From positions 620,001-684,000 of the forward strand of contig CANMVC010000001.1 of NCBI GenBank assembly GCA_947501325.1: a stretch of DNA of 64,000 bases, read 5' to 3'. Under the pieces are notes generated by a model. The model worked only from the letters and a program-made list of their open reading frames with translations. It was not told the origin of the DNA and did no database searches. Origin of the DNA: an uncultured Sphingomonadaceae bacterium. GTDB taxonomy: Bacteria > Pseudomonadota > Alphaproteobacteria > Sphingomonadales > Sphingomonadaceae. The position numbers and the translations under genes are program-made. Positions 18,567-29,092 of this stretch are shown here, one piece after another; the first letter of the stretch is position 1, and every line of letters starts with the position of its first letter.

Positions 18567-19454
18567 TTAACTCTCCGGCGCCGGTGCGGTTTTTACCTTT
18601 GGCGGCATGCGCAGATAGGCGCGTTCGGAATCGCGCAAATCAAAATGCACCACACCACGGCCAAGCAACCGGTTCACCCCGTCCATCCGCGCAAAATTCA
18701 GCAATGCCGCCGCTGCCGTTTCTTCGCCTTCAGGCAATGCCAGTGTTTCGCCGCTGTCAAATTCCAGGTTCCATCGGCGGTTACCGATCCAGGTCGCGCC
18801 TGTCACCATCGGGCTGAGGGCTGGGGCAACATCAAGTAACTTCGTCAGTTCCGGCACGCGCTCATTGGCTTTCTTACCGACGATAACTGGCAGATCAGGA
18901 ATTTCCTCCTTCTGAATTTGCTGCAAGGGATATCCGGTTTTGTCGATTAACGACAATTTACCATCCCGCTGCCAAACTGCGGCCGGTTCGCGTTCGATAA
19001 TCTCGACCACCAACGTGTCCGGCAAGCGCCGCGAAATCCGTGCGTCCTTGATCCAGCCATTGCCCATCAAATCATCGCGCACCTGATCAATATCCACCAG
19101 CATCATCGAGCGATCTTTTTGCGCCAGCGTGATCTCGTACACTTTCAGTTCGTCAATCCGGTTGATGCCGGTGACTTCAACCCGCTTCACCTCAAAACCC
19201 GCGTCACCAACCGTCGTAGCAATCTGGCTGCTAACCCGCTCGGTAATGCCGGTATAATGGGCGACGCTATAGGCACCCAAAATAAAGACACCAACCAAGC
19301 CCCAGGTGAGACCTTTTTGGATTTGCGCCTCGGTAACCGGCATGGCGCGCAGGATTTTGTCAAAGATCGAAACCTGACGCACTTTGGTTTTGTTCACCTT
19401 GCGCGGTTTGCCCCCGGACTTTTTATTTGTCCGTCTGACCGATGCTGATGTCAT
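18567..19454 (-). CDS. ftsQ: Cell division protein FtsQ
   Basis: Bitopic inner-membrane divisome protein. The 295 residues comprise a basic cytoplasmic tail, a single membrane helix near 48-68 (GLTWGLVGVFILGAY), a POTRA domain (FEVKRVEVTGINRIDELKVY near 88) and a beta domain with RRLPDTLVVEIIEREPAAVWQ near 145. FtsQ bridges FtsL/FtsB to other divisome proteins. It lies 10 bases downstream of ddl. Confidence 0.95.
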   Translation of the reverse strand: MTSASVRRTNKKSGGKPRKVNKTKVRQVSIFDKILRAMPVTEAQIQKGLTWGLVGVFILGAYSVAHYTGITERVSSQIATTVGDAGFEVKRVEVTGINRIDELKVYEITLAQKDRSMMLVDIDQVRDDLMGNGWIKDARISRRLPDTLVVEIIEREPAAVWQRDGKLSLIDKTGYPLQQIQKEEIPDLPVIVGKKANERVPELTKLLDVAPALSPMVTGATWIGNRRWNLEFDSGETLALPEGEETAAAALLNFARMDGVNRLLGRGVVHFDLRDSERAYLRMPPKVKTAPAPES

Positions 19455-19464
19455 CGCTTTTTCC

Positions 19465-20388
19465 TCATTTCAGGGCTTCCCTCACGATCATTTCGACCAG
19501 TTCTTCATAGCTAATGCCCATTTCTCTGGCCTGTTCCGGTACCAGGCTAAGCGGTGTCATGCCCGGCTGGGTGTTGGTTTCCAATACAAACAGGCCGTCC
19601 GCACCCAATTCATCATCCCAGCGATAATCCGTCCGGGACGTTCCCTTGCAACCCAGAACCTGATGGGCTCGCAGCGCATAATCCAGACAGAGCTTTTCAA
19701 TATCCGCCGGAATATCGGCTGGACAGATATGTTCGGTCAGGCCTTCGGTATATTTGGCGTCATAATCATAAAAACCGGCTTTCGGCTTCAACTCGGTTAC
19801 GCATAGAGCTTTGCCGCCGACCACAGCGGTCGTCAGCTCGCGCCCCTTAATAAAGGGTTCAGCAAGCAGTTCGTCAAATTCCTGCCACGGGCCGGATACA
19901 TCGCGGCCGATCGGATTACCGTAATTGCCCTGATCGGTAACAATTGCCACTCCGACGGATGAGCCTTCATTGACTGGTTTCAGTACATAGGGGCGAGGCA
20001 ATGGGTCGGCTTCGAAAATATCTTGGCTCTTGACCATCTTGCCAGGAGGCATCGGAATACCAGCGGGAATCAGTTGTTGCTTGGTCAGCTCCTTGTCGAT
20101 CGCGATGACCGAGGTTACCAGACCGCTATGAGTATAGGGGATTTGCATCAGATCGAGCATTCCCTGAACGGTTCCGTCTTCGCCCGGACAACCGTGCAGC
20201 GCATTGAACACGACATCCGGTTTAACCGCGTCCAAAACCATCGCAACATTACGATCCATATCGATACGGCTTACTTTATGTCCGTTTTTCTCGAGCGCGA
20301 CGGCAATATCATTGCCGCTCATCAGCGAGACCTCGCGTTCAGCAGACCATCCGCCCATCAGGACAGCGACATGGAGTTTATCGGTCAC
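19465..20388 (-). CDS. ddl: D-alanine--D-alanine ligase
   Basis: ATP-grasp ligase making D-Ala-D-Ala for the peptidoglycan stem. The 307 residues show HVAVLMGGWSAEREVSLMSG at the N-terminus, VFNALHGCPGEDGTVQGMLD near 60, VLKPVNEGSSVGVAIV near 140, and C-terminal GADGLFVLETNTQPGMT near 265 with metal ligands. The start codon is GTG at 20388 with GGGAG upstream. The 124-base gap between murB and ddl holds a palindromic repeat (20419-20491), so ddl may have a separate start of transcription. Confidence 0.96.
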   Translation of the reverse strand: MTDKLHVAVLMGGWSAEREVSLMSGNDIAVALEKNGHKVSRIDMDRNVAMVLDAVKPDVVFNALHGCPGEDGTVQGMLDLMQIPYTHSGLVTSVIAIDKELTKQQLIPAGIPMPPGKMVKSQDIFEADPLPRPYVLKPVNEGSSVGVAIVTDQGNYGNPIGRDVSGPWQEFDELLAEPFIKGRELTTAVVGGKALCVTELKPKAGFYDYDAKYTEGLTEHICPADIPADIEKLCLDYALRAHQVLGCKGTSRTDYRWDDELGADGLFVLETNTQPGMTPLSLVPEQAREMGISYEELVEMIVREALK

Positions 20389-20418
20389 GCGCGTGCTCCC
20401 TCTTTAAGGAAAAATGTT

Positions 20419-20491
20419 CCGTTCGCGCTGAGCTTGTCGAAGCGCACCTGCCAAAAGGAAAAGAGTCCTTCGACAGGCTCAGGACGAACGG
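20419..20491. repeat. REP-like palindromic repeat between murB and ddl
   Basis: Two 27-base arms in inverted orientation (20419-20445 and 20465-20491) match at 22 of 27 positions. Both contain the core CTGAGC(T/C)TGTCGAAG and end in CCGTTCG. The arms are separated by a 19-base loop. I recall this kind of GTTCG...CTGAGCCTGTCGAAGG element as a dispersed intergenic repeat in sphingomonad genomes; that part is memory, not shown here. It would form a strong RNA hairpin inside the dcw transcript. Confidence 0.8.
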
Positions 20492-20512
20492 AGAAAGGGA
20501 AATAAATTACAT

Positions 20513-21418
20513 TCATGTCTCTTCTCCCACGCGCTGAATCTCCCACTGCAATTCGACACCACTATGTTCTTTGACGCGCCGACGGACTTCATTACCCAAA
20601 GCCTCGATATCGGCGGAGGTCGCTCCGCCCAAATTGAGCAGGAAATTGCAATGTTTCTCTGACACCTGTGCCTGTCCCATTTGCAACCCACGGCAGCCCG
20701 CTTCATCAACCAATTGCCATGCCTTGTGACCATCGGGATTTTTAAACGTCGAACCGCCGGTTTTGGTACGCAGCGGCTGAGAGGCCTCGCGCTCGTCCGC
20801 GATGCGTTTCATTTCTGTTGTGATTTCATTTTTGTCGCCCGGCGTGCCACGCAAGGTTGCACTAACAACGATAGCGCCTTCCGGCAGTCCGGAGTGGCGA
20901 TAGCTATAATCCATATCATCGAGAGAGAATGTTTCCAGACTACCGTCGCGCAACACAACATCAGCGCTTACCAATATATCACACATTTCCCGGCCATAAG
21001 CGCCCGCGTTCATCCGCACCGCGCCCCCGACCGTGCCGGGAATACCGCGCAGGAACTCGGTCCCGGCCAACCCGTTATCGCGCGCGAAGCTGGCAGCCGA
21101 TATACCCGGTGCGCCAGCGCCGCAGATTATCACCTCGGAGTCGTCATTATGTAGGTCGATGCCAGCGAAGGCTTTGCCCAGACGCACGGTTACGCCGCGC
21201 TTGCCGCCGTCGCGAATGATCAGGTTAGAGCCCAGGCCCAACGGCCAGACCGTTATATCTGCGGGCAGACCGCGCAGGAAATTCTGTAAATCGCTTATGT
21301 CTTGGGGTTCAAACAACCACTCCGCCGGCCCGCCGCTTTTAAACCAGACGAGCGGCGCCAGAGGCGCGTCAGCGGTAAGCTTGCCGCGCGTTTCGGGAAA
21401 GGTCGTCGCAGCCATCAT
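20513..21418 (-). CDS. murB: UDP-N-acetylenolpyruvoylglucosamine reductase MurB
   Basis: FAD/NADPH-dependent reductase of the second committed step of peptidoglycan precursor synthesis. About 301 residues, with [17 protein letters not shown] near 18, [16 protein letters not shown] near 57, [20 protein letters not shown] near 120 and the catalytic region [20 protein letters not shown] near 215. The start at 21418 is chosen because its ATG overlaps the murC TGA (ATGA); an adjacent ATG at 21415 is also possible. It is the last gene of the tightly overlapped part of the cluster. Confidence 0.96.
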   Translation of the reverse strand: MMAATTFPETRGKLTADAPLAPLVWFKSGGPAEWLFEPQDISDLQNFLRGLPADITVWPLGLGSNLIIRDGGKRGVTVRLGKAFAGIDLHNDDSEVIICGAGAPGISAASFARDNGLAGTEFLRGIPGTVGGAVRMNAGAYGREMCDILVSADVVLRDGSLETFSLDDMDYSYRHSGLPEGAIVVSATLRGTPGDKNEITTEMKRIADEREASQPLRTKTGGSTFKNPDGHKAWQLVDEAGCRGLQMGQAQVSEKHCNFLLNLGGATSADIEALGNEVRRRVKEHSGVELQWEIQRVGEET

Positions 21419-22821
21419 GACCGTGCTGCCCTCATGCCATCGGCCAAACCAGCAGCCCATTTCGTGATATCACCAGCGCCCAGACAGACAATCATGTCCT
21501 TGTCCTGCGCCACATCCGCAAGCCGTGCTGTCAAATCCGCTTCATCTACCACGGTTTCGGCAACCCTGTGTCCGCGCTTGCGCAGGCCGGCGGCAAGAGC
21601 TTCGCTATCCACACCTTCGATAGGATCTTCACCAGCAACATAGACCGGCGTCACATAGACCATGTCTGCATCATTAAAGGCTTGCTGAAAATCTTCCATA
21701 TGATCGCGGAGCCGCGTGAAGCGATGGGGTTGGACAACCGCGATGACCCGGCCTTTTGCGCCTTCTCGCGCAGCCGAAAGCACCGCCCGGATTTCCACCG
21801 GATGGTGACCATAATCGTCGATAATAGATACGCCATCGACTTCACCAACTTTGGTGAAACGCCGTTTGACGCCGCCGAAATGATCAAACCCGCTGGCAAT
21901 TTGCTCGTCGGTCATGCCCATTTCCAGGCCAACCGCGACCGCTGCTATCGCGTTTTCGACATTGTGCCGCCCGGGCATGGGGAGCGTAATGCCTTCAATC
22001 GTCCGCGTCTCGCCATCACGGTCGCGGATCACCACATCGAAGCGGTTGCCGCCGGGAATTGGTGTGACGTTGACACCCTTCACGTCAGCTTGTGCGGAAA
22101 ATCCATAGGTTATCAGCCGCCGGTCACGAATGCGCGGCAGGATCGCCTGTACTTCGGGATGATCGAGGCACAGGATTGCCGCGCCATAAAAGGGCACATT
22201 TTCGATAAACTCGACAAAGCTGTCCTTGATCTTGTCGAAACTGCCATAATGATCGAGATGTTCCGGATCGATATTGGTGACCACCGCAATTGTGCCATCA
22301 AGACGCAGGAAGCTGCCATCGCTCTCATCTGCCTCAACCACCATCCATTCGCTGTCGCCGAGACGCGCGTTGGAACCATAGCTGTTGATGATGCCGCCAT
22401 TGATCACGGTCGGGTCAATACCCCCCGCATCGAGCATCGCCGCAACCATGGAGGTCGTGGTCGTCTTGCCGTGCGTACCCGCTATGGCGATGGTGCGCTT
22501 CAGACGCATCAATTCGGCCAGCATTTCCGCTCGCCGGACCAACGGAATGCGATCTTCGAGGGCTTTTTCGACTTCAGGATTGCCGCGCTTGACCGCAGTC
22601 GATGTGACGACCACAGCGGTGCCAACGACATTCTCGCCATTTTGGCCAATCATCACCTTGATGCCCTTGGCACGCAGACCCTCGACAATATAGCTTTCGG
22701 CTATGTCGGAACCCTGCACCTGATAGCCCAGATTATGCATGACTTCAGCGATACCGGACATGCCGATACCGCCAATGCCGACAAAATGAATTGTCCCGAT
22801 ATCGGTACCCACGCCCTTCAT
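21415..22821 (-). CDS. murC: UDP-N-acetylmuramate--L-alanine ligase MurC
   Basis: Adds L-Ala to UDP-MurNAc. The 468 residues show the N-terminal Rossmann motif [21 protein letters not shown]-loop [11 protein letters not shown] starting near 115, [10 protein letters not shown] near 175, [13 protein letters not shown] near 195 and [20 protein letters not shown] near 345. Start ATG overlaps the murG TGA by four bases, and its own stop overlaps the murB start. Confidence 0.97.
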   Translation of the reverse strand: MKGVGTDIGTIHFVGIGGIGMSGIAEVMHNLGYQVQGSDIAESYIVEGLRAKGIKVMIGQNGENVVGTAVVVTSTAVKRGNPEVEKALEDRIPLVRRAEMLAELMRLKRTIAIAGTHGKTTTTSMVAAMLDAGGIDPTVINGGIINSYGSNARLGDSEWMVVEADESDGSFLRLDGTIAVVTNIDPEHLDHYGSFDKIKDSFVEFIENVPFYGAAILCLDHPEVQAILPRIRDRRLITYGFSAQADVKGVNVTPIPGGNRFDVVIRDRDGETRTIEGITLPMPGRHNVENAIAAVAVGLEMGMTDEQIASGFDHFGGVKRRFTKVGEVDGVSIIDDYGHHPVEIRAVLSAAREGAKGRVIAVVQPHRFTRLRDHMEDFQQAFNDADMVYVTPVYVAGEDPIEGVDSEALAAGLRKRGHRVAETVVDEADLTARLADVAQDKDMIVCLGAGDITKWAAGLADGMRAARS

Positions 22822-24002
22822 TGCGCGGTTTCTTTCGCCAGCGCGGGGCGTTGATTGGGTAGCATTTGTGATTTTTCTTTTTTGACTTTGAGCGTTTTCG
22901 ATAGCGGCGATGTACCAATGCTCTCGACCAGATCAGCCAGATCGCTCACCGCATCGGGACGGCCGCATTTTTTGGCAAAGCGCGCCGCATTTTGCAGTGC
23001 ATCTGGCCCAAGCGCCATTTTCTGCATCTGTTTGGCTAGTTCCTTGGCAGTGAATTGCGGCTGCGCAATGGCACGCGCACCACCTGCGGCGACCATCTCG
23101 CGGACATTCTGCGTCTGATGATCATCGGTTGCGATGGGCAGCGGGATGAGGATTGCGGGGCGGCCAGCCGTGGTCAACTCGGCGATGGTTGAGGCCCCTG
23201 CCCGCCCAATCACCACATGCGACCAACCCAGTCGTTGCGGCAGATCTGGCAGATAGGTCGCGAGTTCTGCAGGGATATCATGCTCGGCATATTTTTCGCG
23301 CACCCGCTCGATATCCTGTTCGCGGCATTGCTGCGTCACTTGCAGGCGCCGGCGCAGATGCATGGGCAACAACGCGAGGCCATCGGGCACGACATCGGAC
23401 AATATCGTCGCGCCTTGACTGCCGCCTGTGACCAGCACCCGGAAAATTCCCTCTTCGGTGAGCGGCGGGTACGGTTCATCCCGCAGCGCAATTACTTCCT
23501 CGCGCACCGGATTACCAACAAGATGGACCTTTTCCTTATATTTCGGCTTGAGCTTCAATATGTCCGGATAGGATGTCGCAATTGCATTGACCGAACGCGC
23601 CGCCAGCCGATTTACCCGGCCCAGCACGGCATTTTGTTCATGGATGATTGTGGGTATATTCTTCCGGCTCGCACCAAGCAGCGCGGGAAAGGCGGGATAG
23701 CCGCCAAAACCGATGACAGCGGATGGTTCAAACGTATCATAGAGCTGCATCGCCATTTTGCGGCCCTTCATGATCGCTCGTACGCCCGATAGCCAGCCAC
23801 GGGGGTCTTTTGTGATCCGGCCAGCAGGCAGCACGTGGACCTGGCCATCATCGACCATACCGGGAATTTTTTCGCCGCGTTCATCGGTAATCAGCGCGAC
23901 GCGATGGCCACGCTGAACCAGCTCCTTGCCGAGCGCATAGGCCGGGATCATATGGCCGCCCGTACCACCGGCGGCGAGAACATAATGTTTCGTAAAGCTC
24001 AT
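22818..24002 (-). CDS. murG: Undecaprenyl-PP-MurNAc-pentapeptide GlcNAc transferase MurG
   Basis: Peripheral membrane glycosyltransferase converting lipid I to lipid II. From the ATG at 24002 (chosen because it overlaps the ftsW TGA) the protein is about 394 residues and begins [20 protein letters not shown], the diagnostic glycine-rich loop. Further motifs are [13 protein letters not shown] near 90, [13 protein letters not shown] near 115, [13 protein letters not shown] near 185 and [22 protein letters not shown] near 265. The C-terminus has an unusual Lys-rich tail of ~40 residues. Confidence 0.97.
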   Translation of the reverse strand: MSFTKHYVLAAGGTGGHMIPAYALGKELVQRGHRVALITDERGEKIPGMVDDGQVHVLPAGRITKDPRGWLSGVRAIMKGRKMAMQLYDTFEPSAVIGFGGYPAFPALLGASRKNIPTIIHEQNAVLGRVNRLAARSVNAIATSYPDILKLKPKYKEKVHLVGNPVREEVIALRDEPYPPLTEEGIFRVLVTGGSQGATILSDVVPDGLALLPMHLRRRLQVTQQCREQDIERVREKYAEHDIPAELATYLPDLPQRLGWSHVVIGRAGASTIAELTTAGRPAILIPLPIATDDHQTQNVREMVAAGGARAIAQPQFTAKELAKQMQKMALGPDALQNAARFAKKCGRPDAVSDLADLVESIGTSPLSKTLKVKKEKSQMLPNQRPALAKETAQ

Positions 24003-25273
24003 TGGGTCACCATGATTTCCTTCGGCCCGTCTTTGGGCCATTTCGTGACATATTGTGAGCGATCTAAATAGGGGTTTCTGCGGGTAAATGCCAGCAGGAG
24101 TCCTACACCGATGGAAAGCGCCAATATCGACGATCCGCCATAGCTGATAAACGGCAAGGTCATGCCCTTGGATGGGAAAAGCTGGAGGTTCACAGCCATA
24201 TTGATCAGGGCCTGTCCGCCAAATTGGGCGGTCAGCCCGGCAACGGCGAGAATGATGAAATTATCTTCCTCATCCAACAAGCGCAGAAAGATGCGTACGA
24301 TGATTGCAAGATAGACCATCGCAATGGCGACGCAGGCGAGTAGCCCGAATTCTTCGCCAATGACCGAAAAGATATAGTCAGTATGGGCTTCCGGCAATTT
24401 GAACTTTGCCGTGCCAAGGCCCGGTCCCGTTCCCAGCAAACCACCGCCTGTGAGCGCCTTGTGCGCCAGCATCACCTGATCAAATTCGTCACCACCGAAT
24501 AACCAGCTGTTGATCCGCTGGGTCGCTACCGGATAAAGGAAATAGGCGCTGACAAGCCCACCGACGCTGACCATTCCCATGCCCGCGATCAGCCGCGCCG
24601 ACAGGCCAGAGATCATCATCAAGACGAACCAGATGCCGCAGAATATGATGGTCTGCCCCAGATTGGGCTGCATCATCAACAGCAAAGCCACGACGCCGGT
24701 CAATATGAAGGACAAGGATATCACCGGCAGCGATGGGTCCTTGACCCGCAGTGACAATAGCCATGCCAGAGATACCGCATAAAAAGGTTTCAGAAATTCA
24801 CCCGGCTGGATCGTCGCAAAACCATAGCCAATCCAACGTTGCGCGCCATTGACTGACTTGCCAAAAAGCGGAACCAGAAACAGCAAGGCGAAGGCCGCCA
24901 CCGCTGCCAGGATAGCAAAACGCCGCGCCTGTTCTTTGGGCAACATTGATACAATGAGCATGATCGGAATACCGACCACGACCCATCCCAGCTGCCGATA
25001 GAAATAGTAGAGCGGATCCAGTGAAACCGCCGCTGTACTATGTTTCAACGCCGATACGGGAGAAGCCGCCGCAACGGCAATCAGGCCGATGGCAACCAGA
25101 GTCAGCATCAACGCCAGCAGTACCCGGTCCAATTCCCAGAACCATATAGACAGTGGCGAGCGATCGCTGCGGCCCAGCCGCGATTCCAGCTGGAAGCGTT
25201 TCTTTGCCAATCCAGCAGCAATTTCCGGCATGACGCCCGGCTTGTTCGACTCTCTACCGGATTTATCGGTCAT
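23999..25273 (-). CDS. ftsW: Peptidoglycan glycosyltransferase FtsW
   Basis: SEDS-family polytopic protein that polymerises lipid II at the septum together with FtsI. The 424 residues have ten or so hydrophobic helices. Visible are NGAQRWIGYGFATIQPGEFLKPFY near 140-160, the SEDS signature GGGLLGTGPGLGTAKFKLPEAHTDYIFSV split over ~275-300, and FPSKGMTLPFISYGGSSILALS near 365. The long soluble N-terminus (about 50 residues) is typical of alphaproteobacterial forms. ATGA overlaps occur at both ends. Confidence 0.96.
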   Translation of the reverse strand: MTDKSGRESNKPGVMPEIAAGLAKKRFQLESRLGRSDRSPLSIWFWELDRVLLALMLTLVAIGLIAVAAASPVSALKHSTAAVSLDPLYYFYRQLGWVVVGIPIMLIVSMLPKEQARRFAILAAVAAFALLFLVPLFGKSVNGAQRWIGYGFATIQPGEFLKPFYAVSLAWLLSLRVKDPSLPVISLSFILTGVVALLLMMQPNLGQTIIFCGIWFVLMMISGLSARLIAGMGMVSVGGLVSAYFLYPVATQRINSWLFGGDEFDQVMLAHKALTGGGLLGTGPGLGTAKFKLPEAHTDYIFSVIGEEFGLLACVAIAMVYLAIIVRIFLRLLDEEDNFIILAVAGLTAQFGGQALINMAVNLQLFPSKGMTLPFISYGGSSILALSIGVGLLLAFTRRNPYLDRSQYVTKWPKDGPKEIMVTQ

Positions 25274-26604
25274 GATATACTGCCCCCAGCTGCCGTTCCG
25301 ATCTGATCTTTTTCGATCACGCTATTCACTGCGCAGCGGAAACAGTCGCCGCGCGCTTCAAAATCTTTGAACTGGTCGAAAGACGCACAGGCGGGCGAAA
25401 GCAATATCACCTCTCCCGGCTTGGCGTTCGCCGCAGCATGCTGCACCGCCGTCAACATCATCTCGCAGGGATCAACCGGCATGTGGGGAGCAAGCAGCTC
25501 ACCGAACATCGGACCAGCATCGCCAATTGTATAGGCCTGCACAACATTGCCAAAATAAGGCTCGCATTCTTTCAAATCATCGCTCTTGGGAAGCCCGCCC
25601 ACGATCCAATGGATTTTGGGATAGGCACCCAGCGCGGGACCAGTGGATGCCGGGTTGGTTGCCTTGCTATCGTTCACGAACAACACGCCGCTCGCTTCGG
25701 CCAGCCGCTCCATGCGATGCGGCAAGCCTTTGAAGCTTTGTAGCGCTGGCCGCCATTGATGCTCATGCAAGCCCAGCGCTTCGGCAGCCGCCACAGCAGC
25801 AATCGCATTTTGCAGATTATGTGGTCCTTGCAGCGATGGCCAGTCGGCTTGTCCTTCCAATATGATCGTGCTGGTATCGACTATATTCTGCACGCGATCA
25901 TCCGCCCGCATGAGCCGCAGCGCGAGCTGAGTTTTTTCGTCACCGCCGCCAAATATTGCTACGCCGCCATCCCCCATCATGTCGAACAAGCGAACCTTGG
26001 CAGCTGCATAGGCGTCAAAACTGTCATACCGGTCGAGATGGTCAGGACTGATATTGAGCAACATCGCAACATCGCAGTCCAGACTATAGGTGAGATCGAT
26101 CTGATAGCTGGATAGCTCCAACACATAAATGCCGCCCGCTGGCAATGGCGTTTGCGAGAGGATCGGCAAACCGATATTGCCGCCCATATGCGTGGGCAGC
26201 GCTGCGCTCTGAATGATGTGGTGGATCAACGCCGTGGTTGTTGACTTGCCGTTGGTGCCGGTGATCCCGACCACACGGTGCGGCGGCAGCGACATGCGCG
26301 CCTTGGCAAACAACTCGACGTCACCGATGATCGGGACGCCGTCGTCGCTGGCCTTCTCACGAATGGGATGCGTGTTGAGTGGCACACCTGGCGACACCAC
26401 AATCGCATCATAGTCGCTGAGATCTGTTTCCAGGGGATCGGCTATGATCGCTTTGTCACTCGCCGCCATGCGTAAATCTTCGCGCGTATCCCAAGCCAAC
26501 AGCTTTGCCCCGCTGGCATGCAGGGCATCGAGCGTCGCCATGCCAGATCGCGCTAATCCCAAAATGGCATAGCGTTTATTGGCAAAGGCGGACGATCGGA
26601 TCAT
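25270..26604 (-). CDS. murD: UDP-N-acetylmuramoyl-L-alanine--D-glutamate ligase MurD
   Basis: Adds D-Glu to UDP-MurNAc-L-Ala. The 444 residues include [21 protein letters not shown] at the N-terminus, P-loop [17 protein letters not shown] near 115, [18 protein letters not shown] near 185, [17 protein letters not shown] near 305 and [22 protein letters not shown] near 405. It overlaps mraY upstream and ftsW downstream by ATGA. Confidence 0.97.
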   Translation of the reverse strand: MIRSSAFANKRYAILGLARSGMATLDALHASGAKLLAWDTREDLRMAASDKAIIADPLETDLSDYDAIVVSPGVPLNTHPIREKASDDGVPIIGDVELFAKARMSLPPHRVVGITGTNGKSTTTALIHHIIQSAALPTHMGGNIGLPILSQTPLPAGGIYVLELSSYQIDLTYSLDCDVAMLLNISPDHLDRYDSFDAYAAAKVRLFDMMGDGGVAIFGGGDEKTQLALRLMRADDRVQNIVDTSTIILEGQADWPSLQGPHNLQNAIAAVAAAEALGLHEHQWRPALQSFKGLPHRMERLAEASGVLFVNDSKATNPASTGPALGAYPKIHWIVGGLPKSDDLKECEPYFGNVVQAYTIGDAGPMFGELLAPHMPVDPCEMMLTAVQHAAANAKPGEVILLSPACASFDQFKDFEARGDCFRCAVNSVIEKDQIGTAAGGSIS

Positions 26605-27671
26605 CTGAGCTTAAGCGTTGCGAGACCGGCCAAAGCCAGAACCAGACTGATGATCCAGAAACGGATCACCACGGTTGATTCCGACCAGCCGAGCTGCTCA
26701 AAATGGTGATGGATCGGAGCCATGCGAAAGACCCGCCGGCCGGTGCGCTTGAAGAAGAACACCTGCACGATGACGGAGACGGCCTCCAGCACGAAAAGGC
26801 CGCCGACAATGGCCAGGACGATTTCATGGTGAATCGAAACAGCAATAGCGCCCAGCGCGCCGCCGAGCGCGAGGCTGCCCGTATCACCCATGAACACCGC
26901 AGCCGGCGGGGCGTTAAACCATAGAAATGCCAGGCAGGAGCCGATGATACACGCGCAGAAAATGGCAAGCTCACCCGCTCCCGGCACAAAAGGTATGCCA
27001 AGATACTCGGAAAAGACGGCATTGCCCGACAGATAAACAAGGATGAGGAAGGTCGCGCTGGCAATGACGACCGGCATGGTCGCGAGACCATCCAGACCAT
27101 CGGTCAGGTTTACAGCATTGCCGGAGCCGACAATAACGAACATGGCGAAGGGAAAATAGAATATCCCGAGATTGATCTGCACATCGTTAAAAAACGGAAC
27201 ATATAGATCAGTGCCTACCTGCTGGATGATGATCCAGGTCGCAAAACCCGCAACCACAAATTCCATGAGCAACCGGATTTTGCCGGACACGCCCTTGTGG
27301 CTGGCTTTGCTCACCTTGTCATAGTCATCCATAAAGCCAATCGCGCCGAAACCCAGCGTCACAAAGATGCAGGCCCAAACGAATATGTTCGACAGGTCCA
27401 TCCACAGCAGCAGTGAAATGACGAGAGAAATCAAAATCATCAGGCCGCCCATTGTCGGCGTACCGGCTTTTTTCAGGTGAGTGATGGGCCCATCTTCGCG
27501 GATGGGTTGCCCCTTGCCCTGCTTCATCCGCAGCATATTGATAAACCGCGGCCCGATCAGCATACCGATAAACAAAGCCGTTGCGATGGCGGCGCCCGAG
27601 CGAAAGCTGAGATAACGAAAGACATTGAATACGCCTTCAAATTCAAGCCATTGTGCCAATAGGTAAAACAT
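26601..27671 (-). CDS. mraY: Phospho-N-acetylmuramoyl-pentapeptide transferase MraY
   Basis: Integral membrane enzyme making lipid I from undecaprenyl phosphate. From the ATG at 27671 it has 356 residues and about ten membrane helices. Catalytic motifs are [21 protein letters not shown] near 105-125, [13 protein letters not shown] near 190, [18 protein letters not shown] near 260 and [15 protein letters not shown] near 320. The ATG shares its A with the murF TGA; a TTG one codon upstream is ignored. A near-identical start context recurs through the cluster. Confidence 0.97.
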   Translation of the reverse strand: MFYLLAQWLEFEGVFNVFRYLSFRSGAAIATALFIGMLIGPRFINMLRMKQGKGQPIREDGPITHLKKAGTPTMGGLMILISLVISLLLWMDLSNIFVWACIFVTLGFGAIGFMDDYDKVSKASHKGVSGKIRLLMEFVVAGFATWIIIQQVGTDLYVPFFNDVQINLGIFYFPFAMFVIVGSGNAVNLTDGLDGLATMPVVIASATFLILVYLSGNAVFSEYLGIPFVPGAGELAIFCACIIGSCLAFLWFNAPPAAVFMGDTGSLALGGALGAIAVSIHHEIVLAIVGGLFVLEAVSVIVQVFFFKRTGRRVFRMAPIHHHFEQLGWSESTVVIRFWIISLVLALAGLATLKLR

Positions 27672-29092
27672 CAATACTCCCCGCTCGTCAAAGCCGAAAC
27701 AACCTTGGCAAGCCCCAAATAATTAGATCCCTTTACAAGCAGGATGTCTTCGTCGCTGAATGCCCCTGTCACTTCAGCCAGCGCCTCCGAAGAGCCGGCG
27801 ACATGAGATATTTCCGCGGTGTGATCAAGTCTTTCTGACGCTATTTCAGCCAATCTGGCTGACGTGTGAGTCATTTCATCGCCGACCAGAATAATTGTCT
27901 CGGCACCAGAGGCAATTATGTCATCCGCAAGCGCTTCGTGATAGGCCTGCGCCTTATCACCCAATTCGCCCATGGCACCAAGCACAACGATCTTCTTGCC
28001 GTTACAGCTTTCGCTTGCCAACTGGCCCAACGTCGCCTTCATCGATACCGGATTGGCGTTGTAGCTCTCATCAATCAGCAGCGCCTGACCACCATTCTTA
28101 CATGCAATCTGATGTCGTTTACCGCGGCCCTCAAGGCCGGTTAGCTCTGCCAAGGCCAGACCGGCGGCGGCCAGATCACTGCCAACAGCGCGCACCGCGG
28201 CCAATATCGCCAGCGCATTGGATACCCAATGTTTGCCGGGCTCTGCCACCGTGAAACATAGGCTGCGATCACCGCTGCCATCATCGCGGAAACTGGCTGT
28301 CACCAGAGAACCGCCGCCTTGGGCAGGAACAATATCAATCGCGCGAACATCTGCTTCTTTATCAAAACCAAAGGTCACGATTTTTTTGGTGCAGCGCAGG
28401 GCCGCTTTGCGCAGCCGCTCATAATGGGGGCTGTCAAATGGAATGATCGCCGTACCCTCATGGGTCAATCCCTGGAAAATCTCAGCCTTGGCATCCGCAA
28501 TCGCTTCGACACCAGAGAAATGACCGATATGCGCGGGCGCTATGGCCGTGATAATCGCGACATCAGGCCGAACCAGCCGCGTAAGCTGCGCCAGTTCCCC
28601 GGCGTGGTTCATACCCATTTCGAAAATCCCATATTGGCATTCCGCCGGCATACGCGACAGGCTCAGCGGAACGCCAACATGGTTATTGTAGCTTTTCACC
28701 GACCGATGGGACTTCCCCATGGACGCACGATTCAAAGCTGCAAATAAGGCTTCTTTGGTTCCGGTCTTACCGACCGAACCGGTAACCCCGATAATCTTCG
28801 CATCGCTCCGCGCCCGCGATGCAATCGCCAGCTGATCCAACGCTATGGTCGTGTCGGGAACCAGGATATGCGGACCGTCAACGGGCTGACTGACTACCGC
28901 CCCGGCGGCGCCCGCTGCGTAAACGTCATCGACATAGAGATGGCCATCACTCTGCTCGCCTTTCAAGGCAAAGAACAAGTCACCGGGACCAATTTCACGG
29001 GAATCAAACGCGACCCCGCCCACTTCAAAATCAGCGCTGGCCTTACCATTTACCGCCGCAGCGATGGCTGATGATGTCCACAAAGCGCTCAT
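27671..29092 (-). CDS. murF: UDP-N-acetylmuramoyl-tripeptide--D-alanyl-D-alanine ligase MurF
   Basis: Adds D-Ala-D-Ala to the UDP-MurNAc-tripeptide. Starting at 29092, the ATG overlapping the murE TGA, it has 473 residues beginning [16 protein letters not shown]. Motifs are [19 protein letters not shown] near 27, P-loop [20 protein letters not shown] near 95, [20 protein letters not shown] near 145 and [17 protein letters not shown] near 320. The P-loop reads GSVGKTGTK, a normal MurF variant. Confidence 0.97.
   Translation of the reverse strand: MSALWTSSAIAAAVNGKASADFEVGGVAFDSREIGPGDLFFALKGEQSDGHLYVDDVYAAGAAGAVVSQPVDGPHILVPDTTIALDQLAIASRARSDAKIIGVTGSVGKTGTKEALFAALNRASMGKSHRSVKSYNNHVGVPLSLSRMPAECQYGIFEMGMNHAGELAQLTRLVRPDVAIITAIAPAHIGHFSGVEAIADAKAEIFQGLTHEGTAIIPFDSPHYERLRKAALRCTKKIVTFGFDKEADVRAIDIVPAQGGGSLVTASFRDDGSGDRSLCFTVAEPGKHWVSNALAILAAVRAVGSDLAAAGLALAELTGLEGRGKRHQIACKNGGQALLIDESYNANPVSMKATLGQLASESCNGKKIVVLGAMGELGDKAQAYHEALADDIIASGAETIILVGDEMTHTSARLAEIASERLDHTAEISHVAGSSEALAEVTGAFSDEDILLVKGSNYLGLAKVVSALTSGEY

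Noticed and set aside
21568-22854. 428-residue plus-strand open frame opposite murC
   Set aside because: MurC has complete family motifs on the minus strand; the antisense frame has no recognisable domain.
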